This document shows positions 32,131 through 44,586 of a stretch of 55,773 nt of DNA, piece after piece. Position 1 is the first letter of the stretch; each line of letters opens with the position of its first letter. The stretch is from Amanita rubescens (lineage: Eukaryota > Basidiomycota > Agaricomycetes > Agaricales > Amanitaceae). The position numbers were made by a program, and so were the translations under genes. The DNA lies in NCBI GenBank assembly GCA_015039365.1, contig WION01000347.1, positions 1-55,773 of the forward strand, read 5' to 3'. The notes beneath the pieces were generated by a model. The model made no database searches, had not been told where the DNA came from, and saw nothing but the letters and a program-made list of their open reading frames with translations.

Positions 32131-35100
32131 GTCATCTGACCCCGATATAATTTTGGATCCATCGGGCGAGAAAGCGACGGACCAAATCCAGCCATCATGG
32201 CCTCGAAGGGGTGGGTGTGTCTCAACACCAGTGATTGCATCCCAAACTCGAATGGCGTTGTCAAAAGACCCCGAGATGATTTTGGATCCATCGGGCGAGA
32301 ATGCAACGGAAGAAATCAAGCCATCATGGCCTCGAAGGGGTAGGAGCATCTCGATGCCAGTGCTTGCATCCCAAACTCGAATTGTGTTGTCCTCTGACCC
32401 CGAGATGATTTTGGATCCATCAGGCGAGAATGTGACGGAGAAAATGAAGCCATCATGGCCTCGAAGGGATGGGAGCACCTCAACGCCAGTGCTTGCATCC
32501 CAAATTCGAATGATCTTGTTATCAGACCCCGAGATGATTTTGGATCCATCAGGCGAGAACGCGACGGAATGAATCCAGTGATCATGGCCTCGAAGGGATG
32601 GGAGCATCTCGACACCAGTGCTTGCATCCCAAACTCGAATGGTCTTGTCATCTGACTCCGAGATGATTTTGGATCCATCGGGTGAGAATGCAACGGAACG
32701 AATCCGGTCATCATGGCCTCGAAGGGGTGGGAGCATCTCGACGCCAGTACTTGCATCCCAAACTCGAATGGTCTTGTCTTTTGACCCCGAGATGATTTTT
32801 GATCCATCAGGCGAGAATGCGACGGAATAAATCGAGTCACGATGGCCTCGAAGGGGTGGGAGCATCTCGACGCCAGTGCTTGCATCCCAAACTCGAATGG
32901 TCCTATCAGAAGACCCCGAGATGATTTTGGATCCATCAGGCGAGAATGCGACGGAATGAATCGAGTCACCGTGGCCTTGGAGCTGGATTAACTCTCGAGA
33001 CCACATCTTGTCCACACCGCAAACAACTTTTGGCAGGCCACTGTGATAAAACTTCTTGAAGATGCTCGTATTTGTTGGAGTGAACGGCAAGGCCGCCGTG
33101 TAAAGCAACAGTGGGTGCTCCTTGATGGTGTTTGCGAAGTACTGTGCAAAGCGGTGACCGTCATAAAGAAGCTGGTCGAGGTCCGCGTGACTTTGCGATG
33201 ATTTCTGTATGAAAACGTGAGTGGAAAGCTCCCATTACGCATATTGGAGGACAAACCCGGAGCCACTCCATAAGATTGTGAATTGATCGAATTGTTTGGT
33301 CATGGGAGTTCAGTATCGCCATTGCCTCCATCCAATGCAGCAGATGCTTGACCAAAAAAGCATATATTTGATTTACAATATCGGCTGTAGCGTTTGGAAC
33401 AAGACAGGTATGTTCTATCCAGAATTTACAGGCATAGGATATAGCCTCATCTAGGGTATTTTTCCGGCTCAGATATGGGAGTGTCATGTCGCAGATATTT
33501 TCTCGTAATTCTTTGTCAAGAAGTTTGATGCAGCGAACAGCGAGTTCTTCGTTATGACGTTCGAGATCGATGGACCAAGGCTTGTCTCTGCACCGTTCAG
33601 ATAGATAGTCGTGGAAGGAAGGATGGAGGGTACGGATTCGCTCTGTTTCGCTGACGTGAAGAACACATCTCAGGCGAGAGACTGATTTGCGAGATGGCGT
33701 GTTTTGAGGCAGCGCGAGGAGAGCGTCGATGACAGAACACGACAGGGGGACTCGCGCACATAGGATCACGCCTAGTATGTTGCGGCAGTCCGAAGGGAAT
33801 GATGGGTCATCCCACGAACCAGCGGATTGTAGACCTGTTTCATACAAGCTGTCCAGTTGTGCAAACGGTCCAGAAGAACTACCGCGTGGCCGCCGCTTGT
33901 CAACGAGCTCGGAAAGCCGTAAATTGGGATCATAGCTTTCGATATACAAACATGCAGTTGATGCCCATATAAATAGGCCACCTGCATCGTTGTCCAGAGA
34001 ACTGATTTTGTCGTTGCCGGGCCAATCATCACCTAAGCATCCATCATTTATACGTATTTCGTCCAAACGATGTCGAATAAATTTCGAAACATCATCTTTG
34101 TTTGTCGCAGAATCAATGTCCAGAGGGTACGGGCGCACATGGGAATGGGATCCTAGTGCGTCCTGGATGTCTCGTTCATTCCGGCTAACAACCATGATTC
34201 GAATGAAGGAAGGGAGATCAGAAAAGCCCTTTGACAGAACCCGCATTAAGATCTTGCGATCTGCTTCACTTCCGCACTCGTCCAAAGCGTCGATAATCAA
34301 AACAATTGGTCCTCCAGACCATTCCACAGATTTGAGGGCGTTAGCTGAAAGCAATTTTTCGAATTGAAACTGCAGAGGCATTCCAGCCATGTTGTCGTAA
34401 TTTGTCACCACCTGCGAGATTGTAGCACCGAAGCGAGCATCGAACATGGCAAGCCGAAATGCGAGCGTTCTGATCAATGTTGCAAAGTTCCGTTGGGGTA
34501 TATCACGGTTGAAAAAAAAGAAAGCGCCCAAGCGGTGGAGCCCACGCATGATTTGTGCGATTGTAGTCGACAGAGTACTCTTCCCCGTCCCGGCCATGCC
34601 GTATATCCACAAAACCTTCTTTCCCTCGTTCGAGTCATCTGCGATCCACTTTTTAACGTCGTTAATAACGTTGTGCCTCGTATTTTCAAGACAAGGAGTG
34701 CGATTGTATTCATACATATCCTCTGGTTTCAACACTTGACGACATGCTTGGTGTAAATCATGAGACAACGTAAAATGTCCGAAGGTGATGGACACGCACC
34801 AATCTTATCAACAGAGGACGCCGTTCGCGACAAGAACAAAGCCGTCGTCAGCGAAAGTCTTGAATCAAAATTATTCCGAAGATCTGCGAACGTAATGCAG
34901 AATTTAGCTATCTGATCGTCGACGTCGGTGAGAGGATGAACAATGACACCGTCTGGTCGACCTTCAATCAAACCGCTATCATGCTTTAAAGAGCATACCA
35001 CGTACTTCCAAAGTTGCGTCGTGTATAATTTTGAATGAAATACCCGCATTCAATCGTTTGCTTCAGTATTTCTTCCATGATGTCTTGAAGAACAGGGTGG

Positions 35101-36257
35101 CTCTTCAGTTCGTCGGCGGAAACCACAAACGAGTAGGTATTCTCCATCGCTCTGACGAGATCTAGAATCTTCACATCCCGAGCTTGTTGTGCTTGCACCA
35201 TCTGATCGAATAGATGTGTATGAAGAAAAGGACCAGAATAATCGAGTTAATTCACCTTCATTCCGGCAGAAAGCACCTGCCACGCGAAATTGACATAAGG
35301 ATGGATCTGTTGAAAAAATGATCAATTCAGATCGTCCAATGAAGGAGAAGATACAGAAGACGAACCTTTGCAACTTCATCTGCGATCTTAACCAGTGGTT
35401 CGAATTTCTTCATAAGGGAATTGAACGATGTTACTAGCTTCTGTTGATTCGACAGGGTGTCGGAAATATTGGTAAAAGCGCCAGACACATCGGAGACGAT
35501 GGGCTGCGAGAGCTTTTGGGTAGATGTTTTCGTTTTCTCCAGCGCATCGCCTGCAACTGCGGACGTTGAATCTTGCGTTATTCGAACAGATAGCTTGGCC
35601 GGGCTCGGATCTCCATTCCTATAGACTAAGGAGAGAACTACACCTAAATTGTCAAGTTTTCAACATCGGTATGACCAACTAACAGCTGGATGTTACTCGC
35701 ATTCATTTGGTTGCGAATATTGAAGTTTAAGCAGATGCGCCAGTTCGATGTCAATCTTGGCAAGGCACTTGTCCGCGAGAAGGCTATCGTGTAATATGGA
35801 GATGGTGAGTTTTGATGAGTTATCCAAGGGGGGGCTCCGCAATGTCATTTAAGCGTTAACGGGTTAGTAGATGAAGGCTTACAAGTGCAATTTGGAGTCC
35901 CATCGGGCGTTTTTTCCTTTCTTCGATTTGACGCTCTCCGTACGGTAACGTTCGCCACCAGTGACAATTTCGACCCTGCTTTGTTGTCTAGAAAGGGCGG
36001 GAAATGACAGATTCACCGCTTCAACAACTGCAAAGGTGATGGTCAGTATTTGGTCATCGTAGATATGTATGCCCAGTCACTTGTTATCGTAATCGATGAT
36101 CTTGCATCACTGTTTCGAAATTATTAGCACCTTCATAAAGAGTTGTATGTATGCGCAAACGTACGAGGACGCCATCGAGATTCAAGAACATGAAGTTGCA
36201 AGTTGACTCGGAAGTGTTAGCTGTTATCGATAGAAGGAACACGAGGGATCCGGCCAT

Positions 36258-37640
36258 GTTGGACTAAAGTGGACAACGGGCGCCTACTATTCTTATCGGA
36301 TAACCCGTGACCGGGACCTCTCAAGTGTTGGCAATAACATTACCTTTGCTTGCCAGCTGGATCTTAAGCCCCGCAAGCTGACGTTACAACTATTCTGTAT
36401 GCTTTCTCTCTTCTGCAGCGCGACGTAACACATTTCACTTCCTCCTTCTGTTTCTGCTCTTCTCGCCCCCGCCTTCTCTCCTTCGCCGCCTGCTCTTTAG
36501 CCTCCCAAATATATTTGTTATGCGAGTTATTAATAAGATTATCAATCTGTCAAAATCATTCACGTTAGACCCGTCCTCGCCCCGGATCACAAAAGAAAAC
36601 GTACCTCCTGATCAAAGTTGTGTCAAATCTTTTCAGCAACCCCTCAAAATGGACCTCTTCCCACAGATGCTCCATCGACAATCCCCTCCAAGACCCATCA
36701 ACCGGATGAGGCTGCCCCAAATGGCGTTGCTCAAGCGCCTCCACGGCGCAATAACAAAACCAATAAGAATTCTTCTCGAACCCTTGGAATGATCGTTGAT
36801 AGGAAGCCAACACGACTAGTTTAGGGAGTGGTATCTGGTTAACGGGGTTAAGCACAATACGTTTGACGAGCTGCCGTTTTACCTCCTGTTTGTCGTTGGG
36901 ATCGAAGAGAGAGAGGGTCGTCGTCGTCGCGCCTTCTAGGAGTCAGAATCGATGTTGCTATGAGGAGCGGGTTCAATCCGTGAGCGGTTTGCCGAGCCGC
37001 GTCCTATGATGGCCTTTCGTGGAAGAGTCCGGCAGACGGCGCTCGATACAGAAGAGAATGGTCCCTCCAGGCCCGTCGTTGAATGACCAAGCATTCGTGT
37101 CTGACTGAGGTTATTTGTCCTAGTAGGTGTTAATCTCCAACACCTTCCAATGCTCGCGAGAGAGGTTCGAGTTTGTCAGCCTGGCAGAGAGCAAGCAGAG
37201 GCAGTCGCGGTAACCGTCGAGGCGGTGAACGTTGTTGAGCCGGGGTTTGAACCCTTTGAATTGGAAATGGTTGGGTTGTTGCAGGATTCGAAACGGCGAT
37301 GGAACTAAAGGTATAGCGAGGGAATATGTCCTTCTGACCGCAACACGATCATCGCGTTCGACGAACCGATCAACAATTTTCACATATAAAAGTTGGCGGT
37401 TGATTCACAGGCCGAGACAATCTTCGGCACGATCGGCCGACTCAGGACTGTCACAGGATGAGCGTTACCGATTCCTGCGCTTCAACGGTTCGAATGAAAG
37501 CAAATATTTTGATGTGGGAGTCGTCGGTATTATTGGAAAGCCGGGGCCGGAAGTGGTGTTTGGTATTGTTATGCCTGGTAATTCCGATCCGTAACCGCCA
37601 CATGGTTTGTTGATCGGTCCCACTGCGATAGATCTACTCT
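36258..37640. other. Spacer between the two duplicated blocks
   Basis: Homology to the region upstream of copy 2 ends at about 36310 (AACCCGTGACC). A plus-strand frame at about 36618-36824 (ATPQNGPLPTDAPSTIPSK) and another at 37420-37594 (FDVGVVGIIGKPGPEVVFG) look weakly coding, but they have no partner exons and I recognise neither. A minus-strand frame at 37120-37383 ends NLSREHWKVLEINTY and could be an LRR remnant. No gene is claimed. Confidence 0.35.
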
Positions 37641-37649
37641 GACACTCGG

Positions 37650-39050
37650 CTCCGAATTCGAGTTTCACTCGTCAAGCTCTACCCGCCTCCCATCCCCTCA
37701 AAGCAGTCCATCAGCGACTATGCCGTCAAACAGGCAAGGACACTGCCATGATTGCTCGCAGGAGCATGTTATGGACCTTTCTCAACCGTCTCGCAATGCG
37801 CCCCATTGTCTTTCATCGCTTCTTGGACGGAGCAGTCTCATCGGTACGATCCTCTCCCATTGCATTAAACTCACTCGCTGATGATTAGACTCGCCCCCTT
37901 TGTCCGTTTTGCCCAAGAAGCTCCCTCTCACAACCCTATCGATCCTAATGCCTCACCAGCCTACGCCGTCCTATCCAATCCTCCACTGCACACCCCCTTC
38001 GCAACCCTGATCAACGTTTCCTCGACTCGGAGGCTTTCACGCTCAAGTTTGCCAGTCACATCAGCGACCCAATGGAGAAATTCACTCGAAACGCTGGTCT
38101 GGTAAGTCCGCTGTATGGACAGTATACCTGTGCTCACCGGACGAACAAAGATTATGTTAGGACCATTCCGACTTGTGTGCGGCGCTCATCGGGTTCAGCT
38201 TGAACGAGTCGGACGAAATGGATCGAAAAGACAGGGTAAGCTGTAGACGCTACCTACATCTGCAGCACCAAACGGGTAAGAACTCCCTATTTTACGTACT
38301 TTAGCTGCTATTAACCCACGCGACTGCAGCTCCAGGAACTCGAGCAAAACTGGGCAGAGCCGCTGGAGGAACTGGAAAAGAGCGAAAAGGAGGCGCAGAG
38401 ATTGGAAGAGGCGTTGGAGAGGGGGAGGGGCGTGACGAGTCTATCCCCTAGTCTTCCTTCGAGCGTTGCGGTTCCAAAGATGAACAGCCCGAGCGAATCA
38501 GATAGCGGGGAGCAAGCTGAGCCATCTGAACCGATCATGTCTGCGATTGCGGCGGAGGACACCACAGCGGAAACTGCAGAACCGCAGCACTCGGAGGATG
38601 CACCTCTTTCCAAATCGCCCACCGCTGCGAGGTCTTATTCACTGGAATCACCAAGACGCGAGAGACGATCGCTCAGGTGAGGAGTTCTTACACTTGTTGT
38701 CATCGCTGCCGTTAACTGACTACATATATCGCGCCCGCAGCTGGAAGAAGCGCTCCATTTGTCAGCTACAGATCTCAAGTATTCGTGTACCGCCATACAA
38801 GCTGATCTGGACCAGTTCAGTCGCGGATTTGAGAGAGATGTGTATCGGAGCTATCGGGATTGGGCGAAAAAGGTGTGTCGGCGGTGCGGCTTTTTTTTGG
38901 TTTGCTAATGTGCGATGGAAGAATTAGGAGACGTGGGAGGACGCGTGGGAGGACGCGAAGGAGATTGAGAAGATTCCTAATCGGCCGCCTCTGCCTTTGG
39001 GGGATGGAGAAAGTGGGGGTGGGGGCGGCGCTGGTGCTGGCGAAGGATAG
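37650..39050 (+). pseudogene. Sorting nexin (Atg20/SNX41-type PX-BAR) pseudogene, copy 2
   Basis: Recognisable pieces in order: PX remnant with ISDYAVKQ at about 37710; MLWTFLNRLAMRPIVFHRFL at about 37770 (end of PX); FLDSEAFTLKFASHISDPM at about 38020; GFSLNESDE at about 38190; LQELEQNWAEPLEELEKSEK at about 38330, where the YRHQKH block seems deleted; a Ser-rich linker to 38660; LEEALHLSATDLKYS at about 38740; WEDAKEIEKIPNRPPLPL ending GAGEG and stop at 39048. Frames switch between pieces and several exons are missing, so it is decayed, although large parts stay readable. It is more complete than copy 1 at 23609-24565 and not inverted. Confidence 0.7.
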
Positions 39051-39189
39051 ACTGTGAGGAGGGATTCGACGGCGACAATCAATGGGCGGTGAAGAGTATT
39101 GTGTCGAGTTGTTTATCGTTCAATGTCATGAGAATGGATTCGATTTCAATCACCATTTTCAGCCGTGATTTGAAGAAACATCGGTGGCA

Positions 39190-39600
39190 GTATAGGTTCG
39201 AACATCTACAACTGGCACTATTCTCGTCGGCTTCCCTTCCTCTTCCTGCCACCCTTCGCCCGCTTCTCAAACTACTCTCCTCAACCAAAAAGTCAACGCA
39301 ACCGCAAATGCTTAAGCAAAAATCGATGTGGTCTATACGGTCCCATCGTCCAACGCACTGCGATCATTATACTATCCCCCAAGCGCATCCACCACTGGAT
39401 GTCGTTCAGCATGTGCTGGAACTGCGGTACTCCGCCTCCTTCCCCCAACAACTAATGTTACTCATCGTCGATGACAAAGGCACAGGCAAACAAAAGGAGA
39501 ACGTCGAGTGAAGAGAGTGAGTGGGACGAGTTCCGCGAGTGGCAGCGGGTTAAGGAGGAAGGCTATCCCTGCGGCTTGCCTTGAAGGAATAGTACATCTC
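39190..39600 (+). repeat. Segmental-duplication tail, copy 2
   Basis: Matches 24740-25170 and links the sorting nexin relic to the NLR-like relic in the same order. A short frame ending EFREWQRVKEEGYPCGLP before a stop near 39585 could be a coding 3' end of an unknown gene. Confidence 0.65.
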
Positions 39601-39912
39601 TTTTGTTCTAGGCCGGGTTTTTTGCTGTCATCATCTTACTTTCATCTATGGTTATTGATGGGCCTTAATGACATAGATTGCAGTCTATTATTCAAATTTA
39701 TTCTCTTACGATTAGCCTGGACCTACTCATGCCGCTTGATATATATGTAGAAACCCCATACCCAGGTATCTGCGCACAGAGAGATCCAGGAGCTTTGCCA
39801 ACACTACTTGAACATGAGAAAATGGATCCGCCGCTTGGCGGCCCCTACTACGATGATAAGTACATGATGTATGGCCCTAATACATGAACGCCAATCTATC
39901 AAGAGGTGATTT

Positions 39913-42900
39913 CTATTGCTCAGGGAAATGAATAAGCACAAGTTTAGATCCCGCCGTCCATCCAACGTAAGTAGACCCATGAACTTGCCCAGAATGAAAG
40001 GATGCACCGACAGGAAGTGCTCCCATATACCTGCCGGTATTGATATTTGTGATCCACCCACCTATCATCAGTTCATCCATTGCATGCCTAGGGGTATCAC
40101 CAGCTGCTATTTGTGGATGCGGTAACACAATGCCAGTGCTTGCATCCCAAACTCGAATGGACTTATCATCTGACCCCGATATTTTGGATCCATCAGGCGA
40201 GAATGCGACGGAACGAATCCAGTCATCATGGCCTCGAAGGGGTGGGAGCATATCGACGCCAGTGCTATCCCAAACTCGAATGGTCTTGTCATTTGACACT
40301 GAGATGATTTTGGATCCATCAGGCGAGAATGCGACGGAACAAATCCAGTCATCGTGGCCTCGAAAGGGTGGGAGGATCTCGACGCCAGTGTTTGCATCCC
40401 AAACTCGAATGGTCTTGTCATCTGACCCCGAGATGATTTTTGATCCATCAGGCGAGAATGCGACGGAACGAATCGAGTCACCGGCGTGGCCTTGGAGCTG
40501 GATTAACTCTGGAGACCACATCTTGTCCACACCACAAACAACTTTTGGCAGGCCGCTGTGATAAAATTTCTTGAAGATGCTCGTATTTGTTGGAGTGAAT
40601 GGTAAGGCTGTTGTGTAAAGCAACAGTGGGTGCTCCTTGATGGTGTTTGCGAAGTACTGTGCAAACCTGTGACCGTCATAAAGAAGCTGGTGGAGGTCCG
40701 TATGGCTTAGCGATGATTTCTGTATGAAAACGTGAGTGGAAAGCTCCCATTACGCATATTGGAGGACGAACCCGGAGCCACTCCATGAGATTGTGAATCG
40801 ATCGAATTGTTTGGTCATGGGAGTTCAATATCGCCATTGCCTCCATCCAATGCAGTAGATGCTTCACCAAGAAAACATACGTTTGATTTACAATATCGTC
40901 CGTAACGTCTGAAACAAGACAGGTATGTTCTATCCAGAATTTACAGGCATAGGATATAGCGTCATCTAGGGTATTTTTCCGGCTCAGATATGGAAGCGTT
41001 ATGTCGCAGATATTTTCTCGTAATTCTTTGTCCAGAAGTTTGATGCAGCGAACGGCGAGTTCTTTGTTATGACGTTCGAGGTCGATGAACCAAGGCTTGT
41101 CTCTGCACCGTTCCGATAGATAGTCGTAGAACGAGGGATGAAGGATACGGATCCGCTCTGTTTCGCTGACGTCAAGAACACATCTCAGGCGAGAGACTGA
41201 TTTGAAAGATGGCATGTTTTGAGGTAGCGTGAGGAGAGCATCAATGACAGAACACGACAGGGGGACTCGCGCACATAGGATCACGCCTAGTATGTTGCAG
41301 CAGTCCGAGCGGAATGATCGGTCATTCCACAAATCGGTGGATTGTAGACCTGTTTCATAAAGGCTGTCCAGCTCTGCAAACGGTCCAGAAGAACTACCTT
41401 CTGGCTGCTTGTTAAAGAGCTCGGAAAGCCGTCGATCGGGATCACAGCTCTCGATATACAAACATGCAGTTGATGCCCATATGAATAGGCCACCTGCACC
41501 GTGTATCATTCCTCACTGCGGATTTCCTTGTATTTATCCTCACATGTCTGTTTGTCTACGGGAATGCGGTGATTTTTAGCCTGATCGAGATATGTGGACA
41601 ACTGTGTAAATCTTTAAGCAGCAGAAGCTGTCGAGGTTGACTAGGGAACTGATTTTGTCGTTGCCGGGCCAATGATCACCTAAGTATCCATCCTTTATAC
41701 GTATTTCCTCCAACCGATGTCGAATAAATTTCGAAACATCATCTTTGTTTGTCACAGAATCAATGTCCAGAGGGTACGGGCGCACGTGGGTATGGGATCC
41801 TAGTGCGCGCTGAATGTCTGGTTCATGCCGGCTGACAACCATAATTCGAATGAAGGAAGGGAGATCAGAAAAGCCCTTTGACAGAACCTGCATTAAGATC
41901 TTGCGATCTGTTTCACTTCCGCACTCGTCCAAAGCATCAATAATCAAAACAATTGGTCCTCCGGACCATTCCACAGATTCCAGGGCGTTAGCTGACAGCA
42001 AATTTTCGAATTGAAACTCCAGAGGCATTCCAGCCATATTGTCGTAATTTGTCACCACCCGCGAGATTGTAGCACCGAAGCGAGCATCGAACATGGCAAG
42101 CCGAAATGCGAGCGTTCTGATCAATGTTGCAAAGTTCCTTTGTGGTATATCACGGTTGAAAAAAAAGAAAGCGCCCAAGCGGTGGAACCCACGCATGATC
42201 TGTGCGATTGTAGTCGACAGAGTACTCTTCCCCGTCCCGGCCATGCCGTATACCCACAAAACCTTCTTTCCCTCGTTCGAGTCATCCGCGATCCACTTTT
42301 TAATGTCGTTAATGACGTTGCGCCTCGTATTCTCAAGACAAGGAGTGCGATTGTATTCGTCCATATCCTCTGGTTTCAGCAATTGAAGACGTGCTAGGTG
42401 GAAATCATGAGACAAGTAAAATGTCTGAAAGTGTATGGACACGCACCTATCATATCGACGGAGGACACCAACAAGGTCGTCGTCAGCAAAAGTCTTGAAT
42501 CGAAATTTTCCCGAAGACCCGCGAACGCAGTGCAGAATTTAGCTATCTGATGGTCGACGTCGGTAAAAGGATGAACAATGACACTGTCTGGTCGACCTTC
42601 AATAAAACCGCTATCATGTTTCAAAGAGCATACCACGTACTTCCAAAGTTGCGTCGTGTATAATTTTGAATGAAATACCCGCATTCAATCGTTTGCTTCA
42701 GTATTTCTTCCATGATGTCTTGAAGAACAGGGTGGCTCTTCAGTTCGTCTGCGGAAACCACAAACGAGTAGGTATTCTCCATCGCTCTGACGAGATCTAG
42801 AATCTTCACATCCCGAGCTTGTTGTGCTTGCACCATCTGATCGAATAGATGCGTATGAAGAAAAGGACCAGAATAATCGAGTTAACTCACCTTCATTCCG

Positions 42901-43810
42901 GCAGAAAGCACCTGCCACGCGACATTGACATAAGGATGGATCTTTTGAAAAAATAATCAATTCAGATCGTCCAATGAAGGAGAAGATACAGAAGACGAAC
43001 CTTTGCAACTTCATCTGCGATCTTAACCAGTGGTTCGAATTTCTTCATAAGAGAATTGAACGATGTTACTAGGTTCTGTTGATTTGACACGGTGTCTGAA
43101 ATATTGGTAAAAGCGCCAGACACATCGGAGACGATGGGCTGGGAGAGCTTTTGGGCAGACGTTTTGGTTTGCTTCAGCGCATCGCCTGCAACCGCAGACG
43201 CTGAATCTTGCGTTATTCGAACGGATAGCTTGGCCGGGCTCGGATTTCCATTCCTATCGACCAAGGACAGAATACACCTAAATTGTCAAGTTTTCAACAT
43301 TGGTATGACCAATCAACAGCTGGATGTTACTTGCATTCATTCGGTTGCGAATATTGAAGCTTAAAAAGATGCCCCAATTCAATGTCAATCTTGGCAAGGC
43401 ACTTGTCCCCGAAACGGCTATCGTGTAATATAGCGATTGTGAGTTTTGATGAGTTGTCCAAGAATGGGCTCCGAAACGTGAGTTAAACGTTACTAACAGG
43501 ATAGATGAAGGCTCACATGTGCAATTTGGAGTCCCATCGGGCATTCTTTTCTTTCTTCAATTTGACGCTCTCCGTACGGTAACGTTTGCCACCAATGACA
43601 ATTTCGACCCTGCTTTGTTGTCTAGAAAGGGCGGGACATGACAGATTCACCGCTTCAACAACTGCAAAGGCGATGGTCAGTATTTGGTGATGGTAGATAT
43701 GTATGCCCAGTCACTTGTTATCGTAATCGATGATCTTGCGTCACTGTTTCGAAATTATTAGCACATTCGCAAAGACTTGTCGATAGAACGAACACGAGGA
43801 ATCCGACCAT
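39913..43810 (-). pseudogene. NLR-like gene, copy 2, decayed, three WD40 repeats
   Basis: Close copy of the gene at 25400-36257. NACHT landmarks are intact (GMAGTGKST, VLIIDALDECG) in a frame at 42400-41640. Lesions relative to copy 1: about 75 bp missing at the end of the first exon (near 43780); the acceptor before LLKPEDMDEY changed from AG to AT; about 130 bp with stops inserted at 41510-41640 just before GGLFIWAS; only three WD units remain, with one-codon deletions (WDSTGV, GSKISG). The C2-like, linker and tail parts (INTGRYMGALPVGA) stay recognisable. No retroelement is present. It is probably non-functional. Confidence 0.8.
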
Positions 43811-44586
43811 GTTGGACTAAAGAGGACAACGGGCGCCTACTATTTTTATCGGGATAACCCGTGACCTCCAGCCGTTACAACAGTAGCGTAGTACTAGTAT
43901 TACTATAAGCTCTTTGTAGGGCTTTTCTCAATTGACAGTGAGAGAGGCTCGAGATTATATAGATCTATTCGAGTTGTGTGTTTTTCCTTTTCAAAGTTCA
44001 ATGTTTATTCATTTGCTTTGGTTTGGGGTTCGCGTGGCATTTCCGTTTGGGGAAGCTCCGAGGCGTGGGGAAATGCCCGAAAGCGGAAAGGCCCAAAACG
44101 GCTCAGAAGTCAGGCCGGACCCTTGCCAACGGGATGATAAGCGCAGCGACACGAGCTTGCTGCCCAGACCTATAGGTAGAGGGGAGGACGAGAAAGCGTA
44201 GAGGCTAGCGACGACAAGATGGAGGAGCAAGAGAAGAGGCGCGTCTTTTCACGATCGGGGAGTTGCCGAGATCGATCAGCGCGCAAGACGCGATGTTTAT
44301 CCCTGTTTGTTTCCGGTTTTTCCAATTCCGATTCCGATTCATAATCATACGTCCATTGCCCAAGGCCGTTCACGCGAGTATCATAGTTTGTTGTTCGATT
44401 TTTTCATTACTTATACGTGCATAATGGTTTGTGGTGCAGTGACAAAACATCTTCGTTTCGCCGGCGCTGACGATCATGACGTTACTTGTTGCGTAGCCGC
44501 TCCGTTGAAACTTGAGACACCATTACAAAGTGAAGGCTATTTAAGCCATGCACTGTGTTTCGTCATGCATTAATTGACGTCTCACT
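43811..44586. other. Spacer with repeat remnants
   Basis: Homology with copy 1 ends at about 43865. The part at 44290-44410 shares ATTCCGATTCCGATTC with 20820-20840 and a CGCGAGTATCAT block with 23540, so it probably belongs to the same dispersed repeat family. It should also hold the promoter of the reductase gene at 44587. No gene was found. Confidence 0.4.

Larger units (their letters stand above)
25400..36257 (-). pseudogene. NLR-like gene, copy 1: C2-like, NACHT, 17 WD40 repeats; split by a Copia element
   Basis: Read from 36257 downward. Small N-terminal exons encode a C2-like module (VEIVTGGERYRTESVKSKKG, then KLTISILHDSLLADKCLAKI). A coiled-coil linker follows (VSGAFTNISDTLSNQQ region), then HPYVNFAWQVLSAGMK and the NACHT exon near 34740-33210 with Walker A GMAGTGKST, Walker B VLIIDALDECG and the MVVSR block. 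After a possible 34 bp intron come ANTIKEHPLLLYTAALPFTP and the WD40 array: seven repeats at 32130-33000 and ten more at 25600-26930. The tail (INTGRYMGALPVGA) ends at 25400. All parts except the array read open; the 5190 bp Copia element sits in WD repeat 7. Such STAND proteins are fungal signal-sensing and incompatibility receptors; the ligand is unknown. Confidence 0.8.

Noticed and set aside
36520..37600. Small proteins in the spacer between the duplicated blocks
   Set aside because: Frames such as 36618-36824 and 37420-37594 look weakly coding but lack start, partner exons and homology that I can recognise.
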